From Oscillospiraceae bacterium (GTDB lineage: Bacteria; Bacillota; Clostridia; Oscillospirales; Oscillospiraceae): 64,000 bases of DNA. The notes below the pieces were generated by a model. That model searched no databases. It had not been told where the DNA came from and saw nothing but the letters and a program-made list of their open reading frames with translations. Below, one piece after another: positions 27,067-35,826 of the stretch. The number at the start of each line of letters is the position of its first letter. Positions within the stretch are counted from its first letter, which is position 1. The position numbers and the translations under genes were made by a program. The stretch is from contig JAFYAQ010000027.1 of the NCBI GenBank assembly GCA_017540645.1, positions 62,001-126,000 of the forward strand, given 5' to 3'.

Positions 27067-28878
27067 TTATGCTTCCTCGTCCAGCTTGAGGACCGCCAAA
27101 AACGCCTCCGTGGGGATGGACACGCTCCCCAGCTGGCGCATCTTCTTTTTGCCCTCCTTCTGCTTTTCCAGCAGCTTCTTCTTCCGGGTGATGTCGCCGC
27201 CGTAGCACTTGGCCAGCACGTCCTTGCGAAGGGCCCGCACGGTCTCCCGGGCGATAATCCGGCCGCCGATGGCCGCCTGGATGGGCACCTCGAAGAGCTG
27301 GCGGGGAATGTTGTCCTTGAGCTTTTCGCACAGCCTCCGGGCCCGGCCGTAGGCCTTGTCCTTGTGGGCGATAAAGCTGAGGGCGTCCACCTGCTCCCCG
27401 TTCAGGAGCATGTCCACCTTCACCAGCTCCGAGGGCAGATACTCGCTCAGCTCGTAGTCCAGGGAGGCGTAGCCCTTTGTCTTGGCCTTCAGGGTGTCGA
27501 AAAAGTCGTAGATGATCTCGTTAAGGGGCATCTCATAGCGCATCTCCACCAGCCGGGGGTCCAGATGCTGCATGTCCTTGAATATGCCCCGCCGGTCCTG
27601 GCACAGGGGCATGATGTTGCCCACGAACTCCTTGGGCGTGATGATGCTGACCTTCATGAATGGCTCCAGAGACTCGGCGATGGAGGCCGGATCCGGATAG
27701 TTGTGGGGGTTGTCCACCCGCAGCAGCGTGCCGTCGGTCTTGCGCACCTCGTAGATCACCGAGGGCATGGTGGTCACCAGGTCCAGGTCGAATTCCCGCT
27801 CCAGCCGCTCCTGGATCACCTCCATGTGGAGCATGCCCAGAAAGCCGCAGCGGAAGCCGTAGCCCAGGGCGGCGGAGGTCTCCGGCTCGAAGGAGAGGGA
27901 GGCGTCGTTGAGCTTCAGCTTTTCCAGGGCGTCCCGCAGGTCCGGGTATTTGGAGCCGTCCTCAGTGTAAATGCCGCAGTAGACCATGCTGCGGGCGGGA
28001 CGGTAGCCGGGGAGGGCCTCCGCGCAGGGCCGCTTGGCGTGGGTCACGGTGTCGCCCACCCGGGTGTCCCCCACGTTTTTGATGCTGGCGGTGAAGTAGC
28101 CCACGTCCCCGGCCCGCAGCTCCTGGCAGGGGTCCAGACCGATGGGCCGCAGGTGGCCCACCTCCACCACTTTGTATACGGCGCCGGTGGCCATCAGCAG
28201 GATCTCGTCGTCCCGGCGGAGGACGCCGTCCATCAGCCGGCAAAGAACGATCACGCCCCGATAGCTGTCGTACTGGCTGTCGAACACCAGGGCCTTCAGG
28301 GGCGCTTCCGGATCTCCCGCGGGGGCGGGGATGTTTTTCACGATATACTCCGGCACGGATTCCACGTTGACGCCGTTTTTGGCGCTGATCTCCGGGGCGT
28401 CCATGGCCGGGATGCCGATGATATCCTCGATCTCCGCCTTGGTGCGCTCCGGGTCTGCCGCGGGCAGGTCGATCTTGTTCACCACCGGCAGGATCTCCAG
28501 ATCGTGCTCCATGGCCAGGTAGGTGTTGGCCAGGGTCTGGGCCTCCACGCCCTGGGAGGCGTCCACCACCAGCACCGCACCCTCGCAGGCGGCCAGAGAG
28601 CGGCTGACCTCGTAATTGAAGTCCACGTGCCCCGGGGTGTCGATCAGGTTCAGGGTGTACAGCTCCCCGTCCCCGGCCTTGTAGGTCAGCCCTACGGCCC
28701 GGGCCTTGATGGTGATGCCCCGTTCCCGCTCCAGGTCCATGTTGTCCAGGATCTGGTCGGACATCTCCCGCTCCGTCACCGCGCCGCACAGCTCGATCAG
28801 CCGGTCGGAGAGGGTGGACTTTCCATGATCTATGTGGGCGATGATGGAAAAATTGCGAATGTGGTCCTGTGGGATCAT
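27067..28878 (-). CDS. lepA: Elongation factor 4 (LepA), chimeric 3' end
   Basis: 603-residue ribosome-associated GTPase that back-translocates or remodels stalled ribosomes. G motifs are intact: AHIDHGKST near residue 15, [18 protein letters not shown]; the EF-G-like domains II, III and V and the LepA-specific C-terminal domain ([18 protein letters not shown]) are complete. ATG about 8 bases after AAGGAGA. It is 10 bases downstream of the XRE regulator and probably co-transcribed. The last ~288 bases come with the inserted element and differ silently from the stranded copy at 25480-25763, so the gene seems to be a functional hybrid. Confidence 0.96.
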   Translation of the reverse strand: MIPQDHIRNFSIIAHIDHGKSTLSDRLIELCGAVTEREMSDQILDNMDLERERGITIKARAVGLTYKAGDGELYTLNLIDTPGHVDFNYEVSRSLAACEGAVLVVDASQGVEAQTLANTYLAMEHDLEILPVVNKIDLPAADPERTKAEIEDIIGIPAMDAPEISAKNGVNVESVPEYIVKNIPAPAGDPEAPLKALVFDSQYDSYRGVIVLCRLMDGVLRRDDEILLMATGAVYKVVEVGHLRPIGLDPCQELRAGDVGYFTASIKNVGDTRVGDTVTHAKRPCAEALPGYRPARSMVYCGIYTEDGSKYPDLRDALEKLKLNDASLSFEPETSAALGYGFRCGFLGMLHMEVIQERLEREFDLDLVTTMPSVIYEVRKTDGTLLRVDNPHNYPDPASIAESLEPFMKVSIITPKEFVGNIMPLCQDRRGIFKDMQHLDPRLVEMRYEMPLNEIIYDFFDTLKAKTKGYASLDYELSEYLPSELVKVDMLLNGEQVDALSFIAHKDKAYGRARRLCEKLKDNIPRQLFEVPIQAAIGGRIIARETVRALRKDVLAKCYGGDITRKKKLLEKQKEGKKKMRQLGSVSIPTEAFLAVLKLDEEA

Positions 28879-28888
28879 ATCCTTCTCC

Positions 28889-29191
28889 TTACAGTTCTTC
28901 CAGTTTTTTCTCCGCCAGGTCGGCCAGCTGCCGCAGCTCCTTGGTCAGCGTGCGCAGCTCCCGCAGCCCCCGGCCTCCGGCGGCATCCTCGGTCCGCCCC
29001 AGCAGATAGTCGGCGCTGACGCCGTAGTAGTCGCAGGCCCGGCACACAAAATCCAGGCCCGGCTCCCGGGCTCCGTTTTCGTAGTGGCTCAGCAGAGCCT
29101 GACTGATATGCAGATCCGCCGCCGCGGCGCGCTGGGACAGTCCCCGCTCCCGCCGCAGGACGGACATGGTTTCGGAAAATGCTCTGGCCAT
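28889..29191 (-). CDS. XRE-family DNA-binding regulator
   Basis: 100 residues; a lambda-repressor-type helix-turn-helix at about residues 9-65 ([20 protein letters not shown] ... [12 protein letters not shown]) followed by [14 protein letters not shown], as in many small Firmicute regulators, and a C-terminal helix. ATG with GGGGGTATACCC upstream. It sits between the divergent pta gene and lepA, separated from lepA by 10 bases; it may regulate either or itself, but no operator is evident. Confidence 0.88.
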   Translation of the reverse strand: MARAFSETMSVLRRERGLSQRAAAADLHISQALLSHYENGAREPGLDFVCRACDYYGVSADYLLGRTEDAAGGRGLRELRTLTKELRQLADLAEKKLEEL

Positions 29192-29224
29192 GGGTATACC
29201 CCCGTTTTCGTGATTACGTTTTGT

Positions 29225-29287
29225 ATTATAACAGCCAATTCCGCTGTTTGTAAAGGTTGACTTTTTCCCAAATAATGATAGTATAAT
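29225..29287. promoter_or_regulatory. Divergent promoters for XRE-lepA and pta
   Basis: Minus strand: TTTACA (29254-29249), 18-base spacer, TATAAT (29230-29225). Plus strand: TTGACT (29257-29262), 19-base spacer, TATAAT (29282-29287). The two -35 boxes are only 2 bases apart. Confidence 0.6.
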
Positions 29288-29322
29288 AGGTGAAAAATCT
29301 GATGATTTGGAGGTTTTGATCC

Positions 29323-30324
29323 ATGTTTGAAAAACTCATCGAGATCCTCAAAGCCAATCCCCGCAAGATCGTCTTCACCGAGGGACCGGACGCCCGTATC
29401 CTGGAGGCTGCCGCCCGTCTGAAGGCCGACGGCTTCCTGACCCCCGTGCTGGTGGGCAATGTGGACGAGGTCCGCGCCGCCGCTTCCAAGGGCGGTTTTG
29501 ACATCGAAGGTCTGGAGATCATCGATCCTCTGACCTACGAGAAGATGGACGAGATGGTGGACGCCATGGTCGCTCTCCGCAAGGGCAAGCAGAGCGCCGA
29601 GGAGTGCCGCGAGCTGCTCAAGAAGGGCAACTACTTCGGCACCATGCTGGTGAAGATGGGCTACGCCGAGGCTCTGCTGGGCGGCGCCACCTACTCCACC
29701 GCCGACACCGTGCGCCCCGCCCTGCAGATCGTAAAGACCCGTCCCGGCTCTCACCTGGTCTCCTCCTGCTTCATCATGGAGAAGGAAGGCACCGAGCTTC
29801 TGGCCATGGGCGACTGCGCCATCAACATCGCCTACGAAGACCGGAAGGACAAGGAGGGCAACGTGGTCCTCTCCGCCGCCCAGCAGCTGGCTGAGGTGGC
29901 CATCGACACCGCCCGCACCGCGGCTGTGTTCGGCATCGATCCCAAGGTCGCCATGCTGAGCTTCTCCACCAAGGGCTCCGGCAAGGGCGGCACCGTGGCC
30001 CTCTCCCAGGAGGCCACCAAGATCGCCAAGGAGATGGCTCCCGACATGGCCATCGACGGCGAGATGCAGTTTGACGCCGCCGTGTCCCCAGTGGTGGGCC
30101 AGCTGAAGTTCCCCGGCTCCAAGGTGGCGGGTCACGCCAACACCTTCATCTTCCCCTGCATCGAGGCCGGCAACATCGGCTACAAGATCGCCCAGCGCCT
30201 GGGCGGCTACGCGGCCTACGGCCCCATCCTGCAGGGCCTGAACGCCCCCATCAATGACCTGAGCCGCGGCTGCAACGCGGACGAGGTCTACAAGATGGCC
30301 ATCATCACCGCAGCCCTGGCCTGA
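29323..30324 (+). CDS. pta: Phosphate acetyltransferase
   Basis: 333 residues, the length of the single-domain Pta. It interconverts acetyl-CoA and acetyl phosphate, feeding acetate fermentation and ATP formation. PTA_PTB family segments are present: the N-terminal KIVFTEGPDARILEAA, GGATYSTADTVRPALQI, FIMEKEGTELLAMGDCAIN, and SFSTKGSGKGGTVA near residue 215. ATG after TTGGAGG. No acetate kinase gene follows; a terminator closes a one-gene unit, so ackA must lie elsewhere. Confidence 0.95.
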   Translation: MFEKLIEILKANPRKIVFTEGPDARILEAAARLKADGFLTPVLVGNVDEVRAAASKGGFDIEGLEIIDPLTYEKMDEMVDAMVALRKGKQSAEECRELLKKGNYFGTMLVKMGYAEALLGGATYSTADTVRPALQIVKTRPGSHLVSSCFIMEKEGTELLAMGDCAINIAYEDRKDKEGNVVLSAAQQLAEVAIDTARTAAVFGIDPKVAMLSFSTKGSGKGGTVALSQEATKIAKEMAPDMAIDGEMQFDAAVSPVVGQLKFPGSKVAGHANTFIFPCIEAGNIGYKIAQRLGGYAAYGPILQGLNAPINDLSRGCNADEVYKMAIITAALA

Positions 30325-30339
30325 ACCTCCGCTTTGACT

Positions 30340-30368
30340 GCCTCCCCTTTTAAGGGGAGGCTTTTTTT
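30340..30368 (+). terminator. Intrinsic terminator after pta
   Basis: GCCTCCCC, 6-base loop, GGGGAGGC followed by seven T. Confidence 0.92.
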
Positions 30369-30742
30369 GCCCCGGAGAGGCCGGATGTGACGGCGGAACG
30401 AGGGGGAGAATATACTGGGGAGGACCGCCGGCCCGCCCCGTTTTTCTTTGTCCGCCCGGTTGGCCAAGGAGAGAGTGAAGGAAAAATTGCAAATTCTTCG
30501 TGGATTTGATCAAAGAAAATGGAGGACGAAAGAAAAAACGTCAAAATCAGGCGGGCGATACCGGAAAAAAAGCGAACTGTTGAATAAAATTTATAGAGAT
30601 TTACCAAAATTTCAAGCAAATCAAGGTTTCACCGGATTTTTTCATTTTTCCCCCTTGCGAAATGAAATTCCAAATACTATAATTATGCAAAAATTATTTT
30701 TCGTTAAATCGAGACAAGAATCCGAAACGGGAGGAAATCAGT
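30369..30742 (+). promoter_or_regulatory. AT-rich intergenic region with gdhA promoter
   Basis: 374 bases without a gene. A strong promoter is at 30655-30683 (TTGCGA, exact 17-base spacer, TATAAT), 60 bases before gdhA. The remainder is A-rich on the plus strand and shows no riboswitch-like or repeat structure that I can identify. Confidence 0.75.
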
Positions 30743-32089
30743 ATGAGAAGCCCTTATCTGCAGAGTGTTTTTAACACCATTGACAAACGGAGCCATGAGC
30801 AGCCGGAGTTTCACCAGAGCGTGATCGAGCTGCTGGGCAGTCTGGAGAACGTGGTGGATCAGCACCCCGAGTGGGAGCATTACGGCGTCCTGGAGCGTTT
30901 TGTGGAGCCTGACCGCTCTGTCGTGTTCCGGGTGCCCTGGGTGGACGACAAGGGCAAGGTCCAGGTCAACCGCGGCTACCGTGTCCAGTTCAACAACGCC
31001 ATCGGCCCCTACAAGGGCGGTCTCCGCTTCCACCCCAGCGTGAACCTCTCCATCATGAAGTGCCTGGCTTTTGAGATGGTGCTGAAAAACGGTCTGACCA
31101 CCCTGCCTCTGGGCGGCGGCAAGGGCGGCTCCAACTTTGACCCCAAGGGCAAGAGCGAAGACGAGATCATGCGCTTCTGCCACTCCTTCGCCATCGAGCT
31201 CCAGCGCCACATCGGCGGCCATATCGACATCCCCGCCGGCGACATCGGCGTGAGCAGCCGGGAGATCGGCTTTATCTACGGCATGTTCAAGCGCCTGACC
31301 CGGGAATTTGACGCTGCGGCCCTGACCGGCAAGCACCTGAGCTACGGCGGCTCTCTGGTCCGCACCGAGGCCACCGGCTACGGCATCTGCTACTTCACCG
31401 AGGAAGTGCTGCGGGAGATGAAGAAGACCAGCTTTGACGGCAAGAACGTGGTCATCTCCGGCAGCGGCAACGTGGCCATCTACACGGCCCTGAAGGCCCA
31501 GGAACTGGGCGCCAAGATCCTGGCCATGAGCGACTCCAACGGCTTTGTCTACGATCCCAACGGCATCAATATGGAGGTCATCCGGGATCTGAAGGAGCGG
31601 AGCCGCCGGCGCATTAAGGAATACGCGGATCTGGTCCCCGGCTCCACCTTCACCGAGGGCTTCCGGGATATCTGGTCCATCCCCTGCGACATCGCCATCC
31701 CCTGCGCCACCCAGAACGAGATCGACGTGCCCCAGGCCCAGAAGATCATCGAGGGCGGCTGCATCGCCCTGAGCCAGGGCGCCAACATGCCCTGCACGCT
31801 GGCGGCCTCGCATCTGCTGCAGGACGCGGGCGTGGTTGTCAGCCCCGACAAGGCGGCCAACGCCGGCGGCGTGTCCACCTCCGCGCTGGAGATGACCCAG
31901 AACAGCATGCGGCTGAGCTGGACCTTTGAGGAAGTGGACCAGCGGCTCCACGGCATCATGAAGAACATTTTCAAAGAGGTGTACGACGCCTCCGAGATCG
32001 CCAAGCAGCCCGGCAACCTGATCACCGGCGCCAACCTGGCCAGCTTCCTGAAGATCTCCGACGCCATGATCCACCAGGGCATCGTGTAA
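30743..32089 (+). CDS. gdhA: Glutamate dehydrogenase
   Basis: 448-residue hexameric-type glutamate dehydrogenase that links ammonium assimilation with 2-oxoglutarate. The substrate region GYRVQFNNAIGPYKGGLRFH and the catalytic-lysine segment PLGGGKGGSNFDPKGKS are intact; the Rossmann domain holds SGSGNVAIYTALKA, with Ser/Asn features that suggest NADP, by inference. ATG with GGGAGGAAATCAGT upstream; monocistronic with its own promoter and terminator. Confidence 0.96.
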   Translation: MRSPYLQSVFNTIDKRSHEQPEFHQSVIELLGSLENVVDQHPEWEHYGVLERFVEPDRSVVFRVPWVDDKGKVQVNRGYRVQFNNAIGPYKGGLRFHPSVNLSIMKCLAFEMVLKNGLTTLPLGGGKGGSNFDPKGKSEDEIMRFCHSFAIELQRHIGGHIDIPAGDIGVSSREIGFIYGMFKRLTREFDAAALTGKHLSYGGSLVRTEATGYGICYFTEEVLREMKKTSFDGKNVVISGSGNVAIYTALKAQELGAKILAMSDSNGFVYDPNGINMEVIRDLKERSRRRIKEYADLVPGSTFTEGFRDIWSIPCDIAIPCATQNEIDVPQAQKIIEGGCIALSQGANMPCTLAASHLLQDAGVVVSPDKAANAGGVSTSALEMTQNSMRLSWTFEEVDQRLHGIMKNIFKEVYDASEIAKQPGNLITGANLASFLKISDAMIHQGIV

Positions 32090-32105
32090 TTCTCTGCAAA
32101 GAAAC

Positions 32106-32147
32106 AGGGGAAGAGAGCCGGACCGGCCCTCTTCCCCTTGCTTTTTT
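32106..32147 (+). terminator. Intrinsic terminator after gdhA
   Basis: AGGGGAAGAG...CCGG paired with CCGG...CTCTTCCCCT, then TTGCTTTTTT. Confidence 0.88.
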
Positions 32148-32288
32148 CCCCGATCTGTTGTAAAGTGACCACAATATCCGCGCAAAGAAGGACCCCGGGG
32201 GTCAGAAAACCTGCTCCGGGGATGGGCAATGAGGACGGATCCCTATCCGCCGTAGAAAAACCATATACAACGGAAGGAGTCTATCCAC

Positions 32289-33449
32289 ATGGCAAAGGAA
32301 AACCAGAGCCGGTGGGCGAGATACTGCGCCGAGCAGAATATCTCCTTCACCGCCAAGCGCATCTTCATCGACGGCCTGGGCGGCATGGCCCAGGGCCTGT
32401 TCGCCTCCCTGCTCATCGGCTGCATCATCGGCACCCTGGGCACCTATGTCCCCGGATTGCGGGACATCATCGTCAACCCCTGGAACTCCCAGGCCCTGGC
32501 GGGGTCCAATCTCCTGCTGGCCTCCCGGACAGCGGCCTACGCCATCCAGGGCGCGGCCATGGCCATCGGCATCGCCTATGCCATGCAGTCGCCCCCCTAT
32601 GTGATCTATTCCTGCCTGGCCGTGGGCTACGCGGCCAACATCCTGGGCGGCAGCGGCGGACCGCTGGCGGTGTTTTTCGTCACGGTGGCCGCCGTGTTCT
32701 GCGGGAAGCTTGTGAGCAAGCGCACCCCCATGGATCTGATCGTCACCCCCTTTGTCACCATCGTCAGCGGCGTGCTGGTGTCCTACCTGATCGCCCCGCC
32801 CATCGGCCGCCTGGCCACCGCCCTGGGCTCGCTGGTGATGATGGCCACCAAGGCCCAGCCCTTCCTGATGGGCATTCTGATCTCCGGGCTCATGGGCGTT
32901 ATTTTGACGCTGCCCATCTCCTCCGCGGCGATCTGCGCGGCCCTGGGGCTGACGGGTCTCGCGGGCGGCGCGGCGGTGGCCGGCTGCTGCGCCCACATGG
33001 TGGGCTTTGCCGTGGCCTCCTGGCGAGAGAACCGGACCGAGGGCCTGCTGAGCCAGGGCCTGGGCACCAGCATGCTCCAGATCCCCAATCTGATGCGCAA
33101 GCCGGTGCTGTGGCTGCCGGCGGTGCTGACCTCCCTCGTCAACGGGCCGGTGGCCACCTGCGTGTTCCGGCTGCAGATGAACGGCGCGGCCATCAATGCG
33201 GGCATGGGCACCTGCGGCCTGTGCGGGCCCATCGGCTTCCTCACCGGCTGGCTGGAGCCGGCGGTGGAGGAAAATGTGCAGCTGGGCGTGGACCTGGCCG
33301 CGGCGGCGGCAAGCCCAGTGCGCAACTGGCTGGGGCTGATCGTGGTCTGCTTCGTCATCCCGGCCCTGGGCGGCTGGTTCATCTCCGAGTGGATGCGCAA
33401 AAAGGGCCTGATCCAGCCGGGGGACCTGGATCTGCATCTGGGGAAGTAA
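32289..33449 (+). CDS. PTS EIIC_2 / PfoR-like membrane protein
   Basis: 386 residues with about nine to ten hydrophobic spans (for example IDGLGGMAQGLFASLLIGCI and GILISGLMGVILTLPISSAA). It resembles the PTS_EIIC_2 group that includes PfoR, a protein reported to affect toxin-gene expression in Clostridium perfringens. No IIA or IIB component lies nearby, and no cytoplasmic phosphorylation motif is visible, so sugar transport is not established. ATG with GGAAGGAGTC upstream; monocistronic between two terminators. Confidence 0.75.
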   Translation: MAKENQSRWARYCAEQNISFTAKRIFIDGLGGMAQGLFASLLIGCIIGTLGTYVPGLRDIIVNPWNSQALAGSNLLLASRTAAYAIQGAAMAIGIAYAMQSPPYVIYSCLAVGYAANILGGSGGPLAVFFVTVAAVFCGKLVSKRTPMDLIVTPFVTIVSGVLVSYLIAPPIGRLATALGSLVMMATKAQPFLMGILISGLMGVILTLPISSAAICAALGLTGLAGGAAVAGCCAHMVGFAVASWRENRTEGLLSQGLGTSMLQIPNLMRKPVLWLPAVLTSLVNGPVATCVFRLQMNGAAINAGMGTCGLCGPIGFLTGWLEPAVEENVQLGVDLAAAAASPVRNWLGLIVVCFVIPALGGWFISEWMRKKGLIQPGDLDLHLGK

Positions 33450-33456
33450 ATGAGCA

Positions 33457-33486
33457 AGAGGGGCGGTTTTCCGCCCCTCTTTTTTT
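33457..33486. terminator. Terminator between convergent genes
   Basis: AGAGGGGCGG, loop TTTT, CCGCCCCTCT and a T-run; it ends the EIIC-like gene, and its reverse also faces the phosphatase gene end at 33491. Confidence 0.9.
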
Positions 33487-33490
33487 ACGC

Positions 33491-34615
33491 TCACAGGTAC
33501 TCCAGCTCGCCGCTGTACCAGCCGGTGACGCCGTTTTTCTTGATCCAATAGCCCCGGTCCGTCTGCCGGACCACACTCAGCACGTCCCCCGGAGCCACGG
33601 CGGGCCGGTAGTCGGTCACATCGTTCACCCGCAGCACGCCGTTGGACTCAAAGAGGAAGTCCGTAGGCACGTCCATCTCGTAGCCGGTGCGCACGTGCCG
33701 GATCCGGCACCAGCTCCGGCCCAGCTCCAGGGGGAAGACCTCGTTGTCCCCCCAGCGGATGTAGGCCGAGTGGGGGCCCTTTTTCTGGGGCGTGAGAGCC
33801 CGGGCCAGAGGGAAGGGGTCGTACCAGTCCACGCTGAATTTCCCCCGGCGGATGATCAGGGCGTTGAGCTGGCCGTCGTCCTTCAGGACGCAGCCCCCGT
33901 CGATGCTGATCAGGCGGCAGGCCGGGTCGATGATGGGCACAGCGGAGATGGTCCCGGCTCCGTACAGGCACACGGGGGTGTGGCCCACGATCACCCACTT
34001 GCGGAAGTGGGGGCGCTGGGCGTAAAAATTGTCCTGCTTCATGCATTTCCAGGCCCCGGCGCTCTCCAGAGTCTCCCCCTTGGGGATGCCCCCGTGGACA
34101 AAAATGTATTTCTCCGTCTCCAGGGCGTAGGGCATGGAGGCCAGAAAGTCGAATTCCTCCCCAAAGCCCTCCCGCAGCTGCGCCTTCAACCCGGGGATAT
34201 CCGTATCCTCCGACAGGACGATGCCCAGCTCCTCACACATATCCAGCAGCAGGGCGCCCCGGGCGGAGCGTTTGAGCCGCAGCAGGTGGGAGAGGGTCTC
34301 GGTGTCCCAGTTCCCGTCAAACCAGCGCTGGCTATGCCCGTCCACCCAGAGATGCCAGAAATCGCAGTTGCCCAGCACCGGGTAGAGCCGGCATTTTTTC
34401 CGCAGGGAGAGGATATAGCGCAGGGTCCCCAGACTCTCGGGTCCCTTTTCCACCAGATCCCCCAGGAGGATCAGCTGGTCGTCTGGCCGCAGCCGGAGCT
34501 TTTTCAGCAGGCCCTCCAAATAGGACAGGTTGCCGTGGATGTCCGAGATCACGATGGTCCGGGCGCTGTCCGAGAGGCGGGGGTGCCCCACGGAGAAGGT
34601 GGCGGGGCCGCTCAC
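33491..34615 (-). CDS. PPP-type metallophosphatase with C-terminal SH3-like domain
   Basis: 374 residues. The metal-binding motifs of calcineurin-like serine/threonine phosphatases are present in order: SDIHGN (24-29), GDLVEKGPES, GNCDFWH (GNHE variant), VHGG and GHTP. The last ~65 residues (APGDVLSVVRQTDRGYWIKK ... GWYSGELEYL) look like a bacterial SH3 domain. GTG start overlapping the stop of the preceding gene (GTGA), with GGAG about 8 bases upstream. Translationally coupled to the histidine phosphatase-GNAT gene. Substrate unknown; protein phosphatase or bis-nucleotide hydrolase are both possible. Confidence 0.85.
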   Translation of the reverse strand: MSGPATFSVGHPRLSDSARTIVISDIHGNLSYLEGLLKKLRLRPDDQLILLGDLVEKGPESLGTLRYILSLRKKCRLYPVLGNCDFWHLWVDGHSQRWFDGNWDTETLSHLLRLKRSARGALLLDMCEELGIVLSEDTDIPGLKAQLREGFGEEFDFLASMPYALETEKYIFVHGGIPKGETLESAGAWKCMKQDNFYAQRPHFRKWVIVGHTPVCLYGAGTISAVPIIDPACRLISIDGGCVLKDDGQLNALIIRRGKFSVDWYDPFPLARALTPQKKGPHSAYIRWGDNEVFPLELGRSWCRIRHVRTGYEMDVPTDFLFESNGVLRVNDVTDYRPAVAPGDVLSVVRQTDRGYWIKKNGVTGWYSGELEYL

Positions 34616-35739
34616 AGCGCCATCTCCATCACCGCCAGGGGCTCGATGGCCCCGGGCTGGGTGTCCACCCGGACAAAGCCGGCCCGGCGGTAAAAGGCGA
34701 CGGCGGGGTTGGAGGGCGCCACGGACAGACGCAGGGCGCGCCGCCCCAGACCCCGGTAGAGCGCCACAGCCTCCCCCAGCAGCTGCATCCCGCAGCCGTG
34801 GCCGCGCACTTCCGGCGAGACCCAGAGAAAGGCGATCCAGCCCTCTCCCCAGCGCCGGCCCCGGCGCAGATCCAGGGTCAGCAGCCCGGCATAGTCCTCC
34901 CCCCGCCAGGCGGCGGTCACCGCCCGGGGGTCGTCCCGGGTGTAGCTCTCCGCCGCCAGGAAGCAGGCGCTCTCGTCAAGGCCCTGCAGGGAGCCGTGGG
35001 CAAAGCGCCAGGCGTCCCGGTAGGCGTCGATATAGCGCTCCCGGCCCTCGGCCAGATCAAAGGGAGTGAAGCGCAGATCCCAGCTCTGCCCGCTCTTTCC
35101 CGGGATGGTACGCATGGGCTCCCGGGGCGGCGCGGGGAGATGAGAGGTGTCGTTGTCATAGTCGATGGTGAATTGTCCGTCCTTCCAGAGAAGGCGGCTC
35201 ACCGCGGTATTCCCCGGCAGGGTCACCTCGCTGATGCGCTCTGAGGGGACGCCGCGCAGGTAAGCCAAAAAGAGCCGGATGGCCATGCCGTGGCCGCCCA
35301 CCGCCACGGTGCCGCCCTCATGGCGGCGGGCGATGTCCCCCAGGGCCCGGGCATAGCGCTGCTGCACCTGGAGCCAGTCTTCCATCCCCGGCACGTTCAG
35401 CTTTCCGGGGTCGGTGAGGAAGAGCTTTTTCTGCTCCGGCCAGCGCCGGTCGATCTCCCCCCAGGGCAGGTTTTCCCACACGCCGAAGCTCATCTCTCGC
35501 AGACGCGGGTCCGGGATGGGGGCGAGGCCGTGGGGCTTTCCGGCGAAGGCAACGGTCTCCATGGCCCGGTGGAGGTCACTGGAGTACACCGCGTCCAAAG
35601 GCACCCGGGCAAAACGGGCCTCCAGGGCCGCGGCCTGCTCCCGGCCGGCCTTGGTCAGGGGCATATCGGTCTGGCCCTGGCAGCGGCGGTAGCGGTTTCC
35701 CTCCGCCTCCCCATGTCGGATCAGGAATATTTGGGTCAT
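34612..35739 (-). CDS. Histidine phosphatase fused to a GNAT acetyltransferase
   Basis: 375 residues with two domains. Residues 1-200 are a phosphoglycerate-mutase-like phosphatase: IRHGEAEGN with the catalytic His9, SSDLHRAMET, the acid EMSFGVWENL, and GHGMAIR. Residues 215-375 are a GNAT N-acetyltransferase with the acetyl-CoA loop SPEVRGHGCG and the ending LSVAPSNPAVAFYRRAGF. The ATG at 35739 follows GAGGAAAGG; a long in-frame extension upstream runs antisense through the GT4 gene and is rejected. Co-transcribed with the metallophosphatase. Confidence 0.86.
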   Translation of the reverse strand: MTQIFLIRHGEAEGNRYRRCQGQTDMPLTKAGREQAAALEARFARVPLDAVYSSDLHRAMETVAFAGKPHGLAPIPDPRLREMSFGVWENLPWGEIDRRWPEQKKLFLTDPGKLNVPGMEDWLQVQQRYARALGDIARRHEGGTVAVGGHGMAIRLFLAYLRGVPSERISEVTLPGNTAVSRLLWKDGQFTIDYDNDTSHLPAPPREPMRTIPGKSGQSWDLRFTPFDLAEGRERYIDAYRDAWRFAHGSLQGLDESACFLAAESYTRDDPRAVTAAWRGEDYAGLLTLDLRRGRRWGEGWIAFLWVSPEVRGHGCGMQLLGEAVALYRGLGRRALRLSVAPSNPAVAFYRRAGFVRVDTQPGAIEPLAVMEMAL

Positions 35740-35742
35740 GTC

Positions 35743-35771
35743 TTGCCTTTCCTCTCCCAATTGGATATAAT
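35743..35771 (+). promoter_or_regulatory. Promoter of the GT4-rpiB-glycosidase operon
   Basis: TTGCCT, spacer of exactly 17, TATAAT, 56 bases before the GT4 start. Confidence 0.68.
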
Positions 35772-35785
35772 ACATTAGATATGAC

Positions 35786-35815
35786 ATTATAACACAAGAT
35801 CCGCTCCGGGAACAA
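35786..35815 (-). promoter_or_regulatory. Promoter of the phosphatase-GNAT operon
   Basis: Minus strand: TTGTTC (35815-35810), 18-base spacer, TATAAT (35791-35786). It faces the divergent promoter at 35743-35771, so transcripts of the two operons overlap slightly. Confidence 0.55.
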
Positions 35816-35826
35816 GAGGGAGAGCG

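Larger units (their letters stand above)
25764..27354. mobile_element. Insert that replaced the 3' end of lepA
   Basis: Composite unit: palindrome, degenerate group II intron tail, GIY-YIG/DUF4357 gene, inverted palindrome, and a complete lepA 3' end (27067-27354) fused in frame to the resident lepA. The interior 25831-26996 is clearly AT-richer than its surroundings, a sign of transfer. No integrase or transposase is present. The structure fits either single crossover of a circular molecule carrying a lepA fragment or nuclease-driven end replacement. The right limit is set by the repeat and is approximate, because recombination could have occurred anywhere in the homologous region. Confidence 0.75.

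Noticed and set aside
29323..30368. Expected acetate kinase partner of pta
   Set aside because: A terminator follows pta and no ackA is present in the window; it must be elsewhere.
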